Source of the DNA: an uncultured Porphyromonadaceae bacterium
GTDB taxonomy: Bacteria > Bacteroidota > Bacteroidia > Bacteroidales > Muribaculaceae
Assembly (NCBI GenBank): GCA_946183895.1
Contig: CAMHDX010000049.1
Span: 1 to 6,901 of the forward strand
DNA length: 6,901 nt
Direction: 5' to 3'
The translations under genes were made by a program, and so were the position numbers. Shown here piece by piece: positions 1 to 6,094 of the stretch; within the stretch, counting starts at the first letter, position 1, and each line of letters starts with the position of its first letter. The notes under the pieces are model-generated. The model was given only the letters and a program-made list of their open reading frames with translations. It was not told where the DNA came from and ran no database searches.

Positions 1-1368
1 GGCATAGCTGTTGCTTATCTCGCCGTCAAGGATGGCGTCTTTAATTACGTCTTTGATTAACCCTACCTCACGGCATGGCGACAACCCGAAGGTCGCCATC
101 ACTTCGTCGCCGCTGATGGGGGGCTGGAAGTTGCGGATGCGGTCCTTGGCCTCGATGTCGATCAGCTTTTGTCGCACGAGCATGAAGTTGTCGCGAAACC
201 GCTTGACCTTCTCGCGGTTGTGGCTGGTGATGTCGGCGCTGGCGAGGGTCATCAGGTCGTCGATGTCGTCGCCGGCCTCAAAGAGCAACCGCCTCACGGC
301 GCTATCGGTGACGATGTCCTCAACGAGCGCGATGGGGCGCATGTGCAGGCCCACGAGTTTCTTGACGTAGTTCATCGGCTCGCCCAAGGGTTGCTTCAAG
401 CGGCGGAAGATGCGAGGCACCATGCGCTCGCCGGTGAGGTTGTGGTTGTGGAAGGTCCAGCCTGCGGTGTCGTCCCAACGTTTGCTGGCGGGCTTGCCGA
501 TGTCGTGCAGCAACGCTGCCCAGCGCAGCCACAGGTTGTCGCTCGTGGCGGCGACGTTGTCGAGCACTTGCAGTGTGTGCAGGAAGTTGTCTTTGTGACC
601 CCTGCCGTGACTGGTGTCGACGCCTTTGAGCGCGGTGAGCTCGGGAAAAATGAGCTGCAGCAATCCGGCGCGGTCGAGCAACTCGAACCCGCGCGAGGGC
701 TGCGGCGATGCCATGATCTTGTTGAGCTCGGTGGTGATGCGCTCGGTGGTGATGATCTCGATGCGACGGGCGTTGCGGCGCAGGGCCTCGAAGGTCTCGG
801 GGTGAATCTCAAACTGCAACTGGGTGGCAAACCGCACCGCGCGCAGCATCCGCAGCGGGTCGTCGCTGAAGGTGATGTCGGGGTCGAGGGGTGTGCGGAT
901 GATGCGACGCTCGAGGTCGCCCACGCCGTCAAACGGGTCGACGAGCTCGCCATAGCGCTCGGCGTTGAGGCTGATGGCCATGGCGTTGATGGTGAAGTCG
1001 CGACGGCACTGGTCATCGTGCAGTGTGCCGTCCTCTACTATGGGATTGCGGCTCTCGCGACGGTAACTCTCGCGACGGGCGCCCACAAACTCTAACTCGC
1101 CGTAACGGGTGTGAACCTTGGCGGTGCCGTAGTTGCGAAACACTGCCACCTGCACCCCGCGGCCGGCGCGCGCGGCTACGGCTTTCGCCAACTCGATGCC
1201 GCTGCCCACGGTGACGAAGTCAAGGTCGTCGTTGTGACGCGACAACAACAGGTCGCGCACAAAGCCGCCCACCACGTAGCACTCGCGGCCCAGGCTGTCG
1301 GCTACCTCGCCCACCATGCGAAACACGGGTCGCTCAACCCCCTTCTTTATCTCTTTCATCTCAATCAT
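1..1368 (-). CDS. cca: CCA tRNA nucleotidyltransferase (class II, HD domain), C-terminus cut by window edge
   Basis: This enzyme adds or repairs the 3'-terminal CCA of tRNAs from CTP and ATP in the cytoplasm. 456 codons are open from the start to base 1 with no stop, so the C-terminus lies outside the window. The head domain has GGFVRD at residues 34-39 and the metal-binding DLD at 48-50. RRDFTINAMA (122-131) is motif B, and VDPFDGVGDL follows it. DDPLR (169-173) is the motif D position that reads the incoming base, and ER lies at 209-210. An HD domain follows, with H264 and LLHDIGK (286-292). Family proteins in this phylum are, as I recall, some 470-500 residues, so only a short tail is missing. 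The start at 1368 sits 4 nt after a -7 promoter box; codon 4 (ATG, base 1359) is an alternative start. It is divergent from typA. A strict poly(A) polymerase activity cannot be excluded, but CCA addition is the expected function. Confidence 0.94.
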   Translation of the reverse strand, partial: MIEMKEIKKGVERPVFRMVGEVADSLGRECYVVGGFVRDLLLSRHNDDLDFVTVGSGIELAKAVAARAGRGVQVAVFRNYGTAKVHTRYGELEFVGARRESYRRESRNPIVEDGTLHDDQCRRDFTINAMAISLNAERYGELVDPFDGVGDLERRIIRTPLDPDITFSDDPLRMLRAVRFATQLQFEIHPETFEALRRNARRIEIITTERITTELNKIMASPQPSRGFELLDRAGLLQLIFPELTALKGVDTSHGRGHKDNFLHTLQVLDNVAATSDNLWLRWAALLHDIGKPASKRWDDTAGWTFHNHNLTGERMVPRIFRRLKQPLGEPMNYVKKLVGLHMRPIALVEDIVTDSAVRRLLFEAGDDIDDLMTLASADITSHNREKVKRFRDNFMLVRQKLIDIEAKDRIRNFQPPISGDEVMATFGLSPCREVGLIKDVIKDAILDGEISNSYA

Positions 1369-1372
1369 GTCG

Positions 1373-1403
1373 CAAAATTACAAATAACCCCCCAATTCTC
1401 AAA
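1373..1403 (-). promoter_or_regulatory. Bacteroidota-type promoter of cca
   Basis: On the minus strand TTTG (1403-1400) is followed after exactly 19 nt by TAATTTTG (1380-1373). This matches the Bacteroides primary-sigma consensus, TTTG about 19-21 nt upstream of TAnnTTTG. Only CGAC separates the -7 box from the first ATG, so transcription should begin at or within a few bases of the start codon. The spacer contains AGAATTGGG, also present at the same place in the efp promoter. Confidence 0.72.
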
Positions 1404-1414
1404 ATCCTTCGCCC

Positions 1415-1452
1415 CTGCCTGTGCCGTCCCTGCCCGTGCCTCTGCCCGTGCC
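1415..1452. repeat. three copies of CTGCCYGTGCC
   Basis: CTGCCTGTGCC at 1415-1425 is followed by CTGCCCGTGCC at 1430-1440 and again at 1442-1452, with start spacings of 15 and 12 nt. The third copy continues as GCC, and CTGCCCGTGCCGCC recurs exactly at 3528-3541, at the right end of the 71-bp palindromic repeat. The block lies between the divergent cca and typA promoters. It may be a decayed fragment of the same C-rich repeat material found in the other intergenic regions; that link is inference. Confidence 0.6.
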
Positions 1453-1458
1453 GCCCAT

Positions 1459-1496
1459 TTTTACGTTTTTTACGTTTTAGTTTTACGCCTTTTACG
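1459..1496 (+). repeat. four TTTTACG repeats upstream of typA
   Basis: TTTTACG occurs at 1459-1465, 1468-1474, 1481-1487 and 1490-1496, with start spacings of 9, 13 and 9 nt and a variant TTTTAG at 1475-1480. The cluster covers the place where the typA -33 element should lie, so it could be a regulator-binding cluster, an AT-rich upstream element or simple sequence. Function is unknown. Confidence 0.6.
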
Positions 1497-1507
1497 TCAA
1501 TTTTTTG

Positions 1508-1515
1508 TACCTTTG
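1508..1515 (+). promoter_or_regulatory. -7 box of the typA promoter
   Basis: TACCTTTG matches the Bacteroidota -7 consensus TAnnTTTG and is followed by CAG, common after this box. It lies 28 nt before the typA ATG, giving a predicted leader of about 20-25 nt. No clean TTTG sits 19-21 nt upstream; the best -33 candidates are the T-runs within the TTTTACG repeats (around 1481-1487), so the upstream half is weak. Confidence 0.6.
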
Positions 1516-1527
1516 CAGCCGTTTTTT

Positions 1528-1532
1528 AAGGA
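1528..1532 (+). promoter_or_regulatory. AAGGA ribosome-binding site supporting the typA start
   Basis: AAGGA ends 11 nt before the ATG at 1544. Shine-Dalgarno signals are often absent in this phylum, so its presence helps fix this start rather than the upstream in-frame TTG at 1505, which lies before the predicted transcription start. Confidence 0.5.
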
Positions 1533-1543
1533 TAATCACAATT

Positions 1544-3364
1544 ATGGTCGAGAATATTCGCAATGTTGCCATCATCGCTCACGTTGATCATGGCAAAACT
1601 ACGCTGGTAGACAAGATGTTAGCAGCCGGTAACCTGTTTCGGGAGAACCAGAATGTCGGCACTCAAATCCTTGATAGCAATGACCTGGAGCGGGAGCGTG
1701 GCATCACGATCCTCTCCAAGAATGTGTCTATCAACTACAAGGGTTACAAAATCAACATAATTGACACCCCGGGGCACAGTGACTTTGGCGGCGAGGTGGA
1801 GCGCGTGCTCAACATGGCTGACGGCTGCCTGCTGCTGGTCGATGCCTTCGAGGGGCCGATGCCCCAAACGCGCTTCGTGCTGCAAAAGGCGCTGGAGCTG
1901 GGCCTTAAGCCTATCGTGGTGATTAACAAGGTGGATAAGCCTAACTGCCGACCGGACGAGGTGCAGGAGTTGGTCTTTGAGCTGATGTGCAATCTTGACG
2001 CTAACGAGGACCAGCTGGATTTCCCGACTGTCTTCGGCAGTGCCAAGCAGGGCTGGATGAGCCGCGACTGGCGACGTCCCACCGAGGACATCACGGCGGT
2101 CCTTGATGCTATCATCAAGTATATCCCGGCTCCGCAGGTGGTGGAGGGCGATCCGCAGATGCTCATCACGTCGCTGGACTATAATTCCTACGTGGGTCGC
2201 ATCGCCGTGGGCCGCGTGCATCGCGGCACACTGCGCGACGGCATGGAGGTGGCGCTGTGCAAGCGCGATGGCTCGGTGGTCAAGCAAAAGGTCAAGGAGC
2301 TGCGCACCTTTGAGGGTATGTCCCAGCAGCACGTGGCTGAGGTGGGCTGCGGCGACATCTGCGCCATCGTGGGTCTTGATGGCTTTGAGATTGGCGACAC
2401 GGTCTCGCTCATGACTAACCCGGAGCCGCTGCCGCGCATCGCCATCGATGAGCCGACCATGAGTATGCTGTTCACTATCAATGATTCGCCTTTCTTCGGC
2501 AAGGATGGCAAGTTCGTCACGAGCCGCCACATCTACGAGCGACTGCAGCGGGAGCTGGACAAAAACCTTGCCCTGCGGGTCGAGCGCAGCGAGAGCGAGG
2601 ATGCCTGGAATGTCTATGGCCGCGGAGTGCTGCATCTGTCGGTGCTCATCGAGGAGATGCGACGCGAGGGCTATGAGCTCCAGGTGGGGCAGCCGCAGGT
2701 CATCATCAAGGAGATTGACGGCGTCAAGTGTGAGCCCATTGAGGTGCTGACCATCAATGTGCCGGAGGAGTATTCGAGCAAAATGATTGACATGGTCACG
2801 CGACGCAAGGGAGAAATGACGCTCATGGAAACCCAGAATGACCGCATCTTGCTGGAGTTCAAAATCCCGTCGCGCGGCATCATCGGCTTGCGCACTAATG
2901 TGCTCACCGCGAGCGCGGGCGAGGCGATCATGGCGCATCGCTTCCTGGACTACGAGCCCTGGAAGGGCGAAATCCAGCGCCGCGTCAATGGCTCGCTCAT
3001 CGCGACCGAGGGCGGCACGGCTTATGCCTACGCCATCGACAAACTCCAGGACCGCGGGCGTTTCTTCATCTTCCCGCAGGAGGAGGTCTACGCGGGACAG
3101 GTCGTGGGGGAGCATGCCAAGGAGAAGGACCTGACCATCAATGTGACCAAGAGCAAGAAGCTGACCAACATGCGCGCCACAGGCAGCGACGAGAAGATGC
3201 ACATCGTCCCGCCCATCGTCTTCAGCCTCGAGGAGGCACTCGAGTACATCAAGGCTGACGAGTACGTGGAGATCACCCCCAACCACATCCGCATGCGCAA
3301 AATCGTCCTCGACGAGCTGGAGCGCAAGCGCATCGCCAAAGCCGCCGGCAACGCCGAGGAATAA
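1544..3364 (+). CDS. typA: ribosome-associated translational GTPase TypA/BipA
   Basis: TypA/BipA is a translational GTPase of the EF-G/LepA type that binds the ribosome in the cytoplasm and supports 50S assembly and growth under cold or other stress. The product is 606 residues, against about 607 for the E. coli protein, so it is complete. G1 is AHVDHGKTT (12-20), the switch I motif is RERGITI (50-56), G3 is DTPGH (74-78) and G4 is NKVD (128-131). An EF-Tu-like domain II begins near 205, EF-G-like domains follow, and the family-specific C-terminal part includes RGIIGLRTNVLTASAGEA (about 443-460). ATG at 1544 puts the N-terminus (MVENIRNVAIIAHVDHGKT) at its usual place. It is divergent from cca and convergent with the porin gene. 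Nothing is missing from the GTPase motifs. Assignment over EF-G or LepA rests on length and the C-terminal region. Confidence 0.97.
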   Translation: MVENIRNVAIIAHVDHGKTTLVDKMLAAGNLFRENQNVGTQILDSNDLERERGITILSKNVSINYKGYKINIIDTPGHSDFGGEVERVLNMADGCLLLVDAFEGPMPQTRFVLQKALELGLKPIVVINKVDKPNCRPDEVQELVFELMCNLDANEDQLDFPTVFGSAKQGWMSRDWRRPTEDITAVLDAIIKYIPAPQVVEGDPQMLITSLDYNSYVGRIAVGRVHRGTLRDGMEVALCKRDGSVVKQKVKELRTFEGMSQQHVAEVGCGDICAIVGLDGFEIGDTVSLMTNPEPLPRIAIDEPTMSMLFTINDSPFFGKDGKFVTSRHIYERLQRELDKNLALRVERSESEDAWNVYGRGVLHLSVLIEEMRREGYELQVGQPQVIIKEIDGVKCEPIEVLTINVPEEYSSKMIDMVTRRKGEMTLMETQNDRILLEFKIPSRGIIGLRTNVLTASAGEAIMAHRFLDYEPWKGEIQRRVNGSLIATEGGTAYAYAIDKLQDRGRFFIFPQEEVYAGQVVGEHAKEKDLTINVTKSKKLTNMRATGSDEKMHIVPPIVFSLEEALEYIKADEYVEITPNHIRMRKIVLDELERKRIAKAAGNAEE

Positions 3365-3370
3365 CCCGTT

Positions 3371-3470
3371 CCGCCCCCGCCGCCGCTGCACCGCCCCCGC
3401 CGTCGCGGCCCCGCCTCCGCCACAGCTGCACCGCCCCCGCCGCCGCGGCACCGCCTCCGCCACCGTCGCT
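3371..3470. repeat. C-rich 20-bp minisatellite, five units
   Basis: Starting 6 nt after the typA stop, the sequence splits exactly into five 20-nt units at 3371, 3391, 3411, 3431 and 3451. All begin CCGCCCCCGC or CCGCCTCCGC and end in variable forms such as CGCCGCTGCA or CGCCGCGGCA. The last unit runs straight into, and overlaps by 8 nt, the 71-bp palindromic repeat. The plus strand is almost purely C/G-rich with C in excess. No reading frame here has a recognisable product. Confidence 0.8.
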
Positions 3471-3533
3471 CCTCACCTATAGCCGCCGCGAGCGGCGGCT
3501 GTGTCTATCCATGCAGCGGTATTGCCGCTGCCC
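3463..3533. repeat. 71-bp palindromic interspersed repeat, copy 1
   Basis: This 71-bp block matches 5826-5896 at 63 of 71 positions with no gaps. It holds two hairpins. The first has arms AGCCGCCGC and GCGGCGGCT around GA (3481-3500). The second has arms GCAGCGG and CCGCTGC around a 5-nt loop (3513-3531). Between them is TATCCATGCA. It sits between the convergent ends of typA and the porin gene. There is no T-run on either side, so it is not a classical terminator, although the first hairpin could still slow polymerase. I do not recognise the family. Confidence 0.85.
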
Positions 3534-3572
3534 GTGCCGCCGCCCCGTGCTTCCGCATTGAAAATGCCAGTG

Positions 3573-3609
3573 CCGCCCCGTCGTCGCGGCACCGCCTCCG
3601 TCGGTGCCA
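3573..3609. repeat. two further degenerate units of the C-rich minisatellite
   Basis: A 19-nt unit beginning CCGCCCCGTCGTCGCGGCA (3573-3591) and an 18-nt unit beginning CCGCCTCCGTC (3592-3609) resemble units 4 and 5 of the array at 3371-3470. They lie to the right of repeat copy 1. The corresponding stretch right of copy 2 lacks them, so this looks like a local insertion or expansion. Confidence 0.5.
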
Positions 3610-3621
3610 CCTCCGCCGTTG

Positions 3622-3651
3622 AGTGCTCGGCGACAGCGCCGTCGAGGCACT
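3622..3651. terminator. imperfect hairpin between typA and porin 3' ends; weak terminator candidate
   Basis: AGTGC (3622-3626) pairs with GCACT (3647-3651). Inside it, TC pairs with GA and GGCG with CGCC around an ACAG loop, leaving a 3-nt GTC bulge. It lies about 40 nt past the porin stop on the minus strand. No T-run follows on either strand, so a role in ending transcription is only a guess. The inner part resembles the ACGGCGACAGCCGT hairpin at 5942-5955. Confidence 0.3.
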
Positions 3652-3689
3652 GCCCCGCCGCCATTCGCCATTCGTCTTTATTCGGATTT

Positions 3690-5726
3690 TTAATTAACAA
3701 ACGCGACACTCACGCCCACCTGGAACCGGCTGGGATTGAGCGGATAGTGCGGCAGCGAGAAGTAATTCTTGCTGCCCAGTAATTTTTGGTTGAAGTGCTG
3801 ATAGCTGACAAAAAATCGTGCCTGCTTCAGCCTGAAGTTGGCGTACACGTTCATCAACGCGAAGTTGCCGCACTTGACCTTGTCCTGATTGAAGAAGGTC
3901 ATCGTGGCGGGATTGTATTGCGGCGCGTAGTACGCGCTGTAGTAGTTCACGTCAACACCGAGCTGCACATGCAGCACCTTCGCGACCCTGAACTTGGCGT
4001 ACAGATTGCTACGAATGGCAAACTTGGGCAGCGGCAACACGCTCTCGTTGCTGCTGGTCTGAACGGCGATGGTGTTCTCAAACCCTAACGCGCGCCAATG
4101 CAGGTCCTGACGGATGTCGATGCCGAGTACGTGCACTGCACCGCCTTGCTGGTGGGGTAGACTGTCGCTGCCGAAGTATATTAGGTTGTTGAGCGTCTCG
4201 TAGTGGACGCCGACACGGGTCCATGTCAAGGGAAAGTCAAGTGTGCCGCCCAGGCGTAGCCGGCGGGTCTTGTCGAACTTGTTGACCCACGCGTAGTGGT
4301 TGCTCACAAATTGCTGCATGAGCCACGGCGCGGTGGTGTTGCGGAAGTAGCCGTCAAGCGTCACGCGCACTGAGTCGCGGCGCAAGGCGAACCGTGTGTT
4401 GACAGTGCCGGTGACGTCTATCTCGCCGGCGGCGTCGCCGAGGATGCCGAACCGCGCCTTGACGTCGTAGCGTAGCAGCGACCCGCGCTGCTTGGACAAC
4501 TGACCGCCTATCCACAGCAGGTTGTCGGTGTGCCTCGCCTCAATGCCCTCGGGCACCGCGGTCAGCCCCTCGGGCAGCTCGCTCACCCTGCCGGTGAGGG
4601 TGTCGGTGACCTGGGTGTAACGCCTTATCTCGTGCGTGGCGAACACGGCTATGCCGGCCTTGGCTAACCGGTGAAAGCCCTCGAGTAGCGACACGCCCAC
4701 GGTGTTGCGTACACTCCAGTAGCGGGTCTTCTCATCAGTGCCGGTGGCGCTCAGGTAGCTCACGGGAAAGAAGGCGTGGTCGTCGATGATGTTCTCGTTG
4801 AGGAACCGGTGCTGAGCGGTGCGCGCCTCCATGGTCCAAATGAACGAGGTGACGGGAATGTATGTGCGGCTGATGATGCTGTCGGTCTTCACACTATCGC
4901 GCTCGTACCGGTAGTGGCCTACCTTGAAGCGGTGGTTCATCATCGCCCTGAACCCGCTCAGGTTGTTGTGTGCGGCGCTCAACTGGGTGGGGATGCTCTT
5001 GTTGTCCACACGACTGTCGCCGCCTTGAACCTCGGCGGGGTCGGTGATGTAGCGGTCATCAGTAATGCCGCCGCTCTCCTTGGTGGTGTAGTTATAGCTG
5101 CCCAGCGTGGCTTGCAGCTCGTAGCGGTCGCCCATGTAGCTGCCGCTCAGTCCCCACGAGAAGTCTTTGTCGCTCTGGTAGTTGTAGCTGCCCTTGCTGT
5201 AGATGTAGTCCATCATGGCGCCCAACTGCAGCTTGCTGCTGGCGTTGCCGCTGAAGATCACCGACGTCCGGTCTTGGTTGCTCTGCTTGTTGCCGCCGGT
5301 GCTGTAGCTGGCTATGGTTATGGGCACCCGGGAGTTGTAGTAGCGCTGCTGCCACGAGCTGTGTAGCCACGGGCGTATGGCATCCTCGAACACGAAGTCG
5401 CTCATCGCCGCACGGCGCATAAACACCATCTCCATGCCGGGTGCGCCGTAGTTGCCGGTGGTCGCCCACGCGATGCTGGGCGACGTGGCGACACGGCTGT
5501 AGTGGAAGTCCTCAAACACGGTGTCGACCTCGGCGGCGTGGCGCAAACCCAACGGCTCGTCGGCGCGCCACGCGTGCGTGCGCGGCTCAACGGGCTTCTC
5601 GCGCTTCTCAGTCTCTTTGACGCGCGTCGTGCTCGTGCCGGGCTGCTCAGCCGCTGAGCGCGACCGCACCTGCCCGATTGACGTGAGACTCACCATGACG
5701 GCGAGCAATAGCAACAACTCTCTCAT
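3690..5726 (-). CDS. putative outer-membrane porin (Bacteroidota Porin_10-like)
   Basis: The 678-residue product is a predicted outer-membrane beta-barrel that would pass small solutes; the substrate is unknown. Residues 1-19 form a signal peptide, with a hydrophobic run LLLLLAVMVSL and probable cleavage near 19. A charged, low-complexity linker follows to about 65. The segment DTVFEDFHYSRVATSPSIAW, then TTGNYGAPG at 89-97, fits the conserved N-terminal region of the Bacteroidota putative porin family. The rest alternates polar and hydrophobic residues with many Y, W and F, as in barrel strands. The C-terminus (661-678) contains YPLNPSRFQVGVSVAFVN, resembling the family's last strand, but with VN after the final F. 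It is convergent with typA and follows efp on the same strand after 367 bp, so it is probably a separate transcript. Its -7 box is not clear: TGAAGTTG about 20 nt before the ATG is a poor match. Family assignment is from recalled motifs. Confidence 0.87.
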   Translation of the reverse strand: MRELLLLLAVMVSLTSIGQVRSRSAAEQPGTSTTRVKETEKREKPVEPRTHAWRADEPLGLRHAAEVDTVFEDFHYSRVATSPSIAWATTGNYGAPGMEMVFMRRAAMSDFVFEDAIRPWLHSSWQQRYYNSRVPITIASYSTGGNKQSNQDRTSVIFSGNASSKLQLGAMMDYIYSKGSYNYQSDKDFSWGLSGSYMGDRYELQATLGSYNYTTKESGGITDDRYITDPAEVQGGDSRVDNKSIPTQLSAAHNNLSGFRAMMNHRFKVGHYRYERDSVKTDSIISRTYIPVTSFIWTMEARTAQHRFLNENIIDDHAFFPVSYLSATGTDEKTRYWSVRNTVGVSLLEGFHRLAKAGIAVFATHEIRRYTQVTDTLTGRVSELPEGLTAVPEGIEARHTDNLLWIGGQLSKQRGSLLRYDVKARFGILGDAAGEIDVTGTVNTRFALRRDSVRVTLDGYFRNTTAPWLMQQFVSNHYAWVNKFDKTRRLRLGGTLDFPLTWTRVGVHYETLNNLIYFGSDSLPHQQGGAVHVLGIDIRQDLHWRALGFENTIAVQTSSNESVLPLPKFAIRSNLYAKFRVAKVLHVQLGVDVNYYSAYYAPQYNPATMTFFNQDKVKCGNFALMNVYANFRLKQARFFVSYQHFNQKLLGSKNYFSLPHYPLNPSRFQVGVSVAFVN

Positions 5727-5825
5727 CTCTCTTGTCTATGCAACTTCAGTTAAATGTGCACGCCGCCTATGCACGTGCGCCCCCGCCGCGTAGTTCTACA
5801 TTAGCTACTGTGTGGGGCCCGCCCG

Positions 5826-5896
5826 CCGTCGCTCCTTACCTATAGCCGCCGCCCGCGGCGGCTATGTTTATCCATGCAACGGTACCGCCGCTGCCC
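5826..5896. repeat. 71-bp palindromic interspersed repeat, copy 2
   Basis: It aligns without gaps to 3463-3533 with eight differences. The first hairpin is longer here, 11 bp, with arms ATAGCCGCCGC and GCGGCGGCTAT around CC. In the second, GCAACGG faces CCGCTGC: one change that is a mismatch on the plus strand but a G-U pair if the minus strand is transcribed. Resemblance continues weakly to the right (TTCTGCAT, GTGAAAAC), suggesting a full element near 130 bp. Its orientation is the same as the other copies. Confidence 0.85.
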
Positions 5897-5939
5897 ACCG
5901 CCGCCGCGCCATTCTGCATGGTGCCGTGAAAACTAACCT

Positions 5940-5957
5940 CTACGGCGACAGCCGTTG
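5940..5957. repeat. CTACGGCGAYAGC hairpin repeat, left copy
   Basis: CTACGGCGACAGCCGTTG matches 6018-6035 at 15 of 18 positions. ACGGC and GCCGT form a 5-bp stem around GACA. A related sequence, GGCGACAGCGCCGT, lies at 3629-3642 inside another intergenic hairpin. Confidence 0.5.
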
Positions 5958-5969
5958 TTAACTCTTTAA

Positions 5970-5997
5970 CCCCACAGTGGCGTAAGCCTCTGTGGGG
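5970..5997. terminator. strong 28-nt hairpin with GTAA loop; candidate terminator after efp
   Basis: CCCCACAG (5970-5977) is perfectly complementary to CTGTGGGG (5990-5997). Inside, after a T-T mismatch, GGC pairs with GCC around GTAA, which would be a GNRA tetraloop in a plus-strand RNA. Transcription from efp on the minus strand would cross it about 100 nt past the stop codon. After the minus-strand arm comes TTAAAGAG, with no T-run, so factor-independent termination is doubtful. Confidence 0.45.
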
Positions 5998-6017
5998 CCC
6001 AAGCGATACATAGGTCA

Positions 6018-6035
6018 CTACGGCGATAGCTGTAG
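6018..6035. repeat. CTACGGCGAYAGC hairpin repeat, right copy
   Basis: CTACGGC and GCTGTAG form a 7-bp stem, including one G-T pair, around GATA. It is a direct repeat of 5940-5957, and the two copies flank the 28-nt hairpin. Confidence 0.5.
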
Positions 6036-6079
6036 GACCCCGCGACTATAACACGAATTAAGAATTAACCCATTACGGC

Positions 6080-6094
6080 AGGCTCACTCAGCCT
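6080..6094 (-). terminator. small hairpin at the efp stop codon; weak terminator candidate
   Basis: AGGCT and AGCCT arms around a 5-nt loop lie directly after the efp coding end and touch the last base of its stop codon. The minus strand becomes T/A-rich about 15-25 nt later (GGGTTAATTCTTAATT). The stem is only 5 bp, so this is a weak candidate. Confidence 0.25.

Larger units (their letters stand above)
5727..6093. other. intergenic region between efp and porin: repeats and hairpins, no gene
   Basis: This 367-bp gap should contain the end of efp transcription and the porin promoter. I see no convincing coding sequence or tRNA. A 60-codon minus-strand frame at 5836-6018 is explained by repeats. 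Contents from left to right: a short A/T-rich porin leader; GTGCA/TGCAC arms near 5756-5774; TGTGGGGCCC at 5811; the 71-bp repeat; two CTACGGCGA hairpins; and a strong 28-nt hairpin followed by a second TGTGGGGCCC at 5991. Confidence 0.7.

Noticed and set aside
169..1095. 308-codon plus-strand open frame
   Set aside because: It is exactly antisense and codon-aligned to cca, whose translation carries every motif of the enzyme. The plus frame is a composition shadow rich in A, V, G and L with no domain.
1505..1543. 13-codon N-terminal extension of typA from a TTG at 1505
   Set aside because: The TTG overlaps the -7 promoter box, so it would not be transcribed. ATG 1544 has an AAGGA upstream and gives the standard family N-terminus.
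1619..3463. 614-codon minus-strand open frame opposite typA
   Set aside because: Its length comes from GC-rich codons of typA, which is complete with all GTPase motifs. The antisense product is a low-complexity H/L/D/A/R mix and runs into the minisatellite.
3371..3470. CRISPR-like array
   Set aside because: The units are 20 nt and directly adjoining with no unique spacers, so this is a minisatellite. No cas gene is present.
3473..3709. 78-codon minus-strand frame overlapping the porin end and repeat copy 1
   Set aside because: It reads through the minisatellite and the palindromic repeat, and its upstream part overlaps the porin 3' end in another frame.
4776..5366. 196-codon plus-strand frame inside the porin gene
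   Set aside because: It is antisense to a well-supported beta-barrel gene and has no start context or domain.
5836..6018. 60-codon minus-strand frame ending in the same way (AWI-AAA-GGYR) as the frame at 3473-3709, hinting at a repeated small protein
   Set aside because: Comparing the two copies in this frame, five codons change the amino acid (N/G, A/V, D/N, T/I, R/G), while only one sense codon and the stop are silent. That is the opposite of protein constraint; the hairpins explain the similarity.
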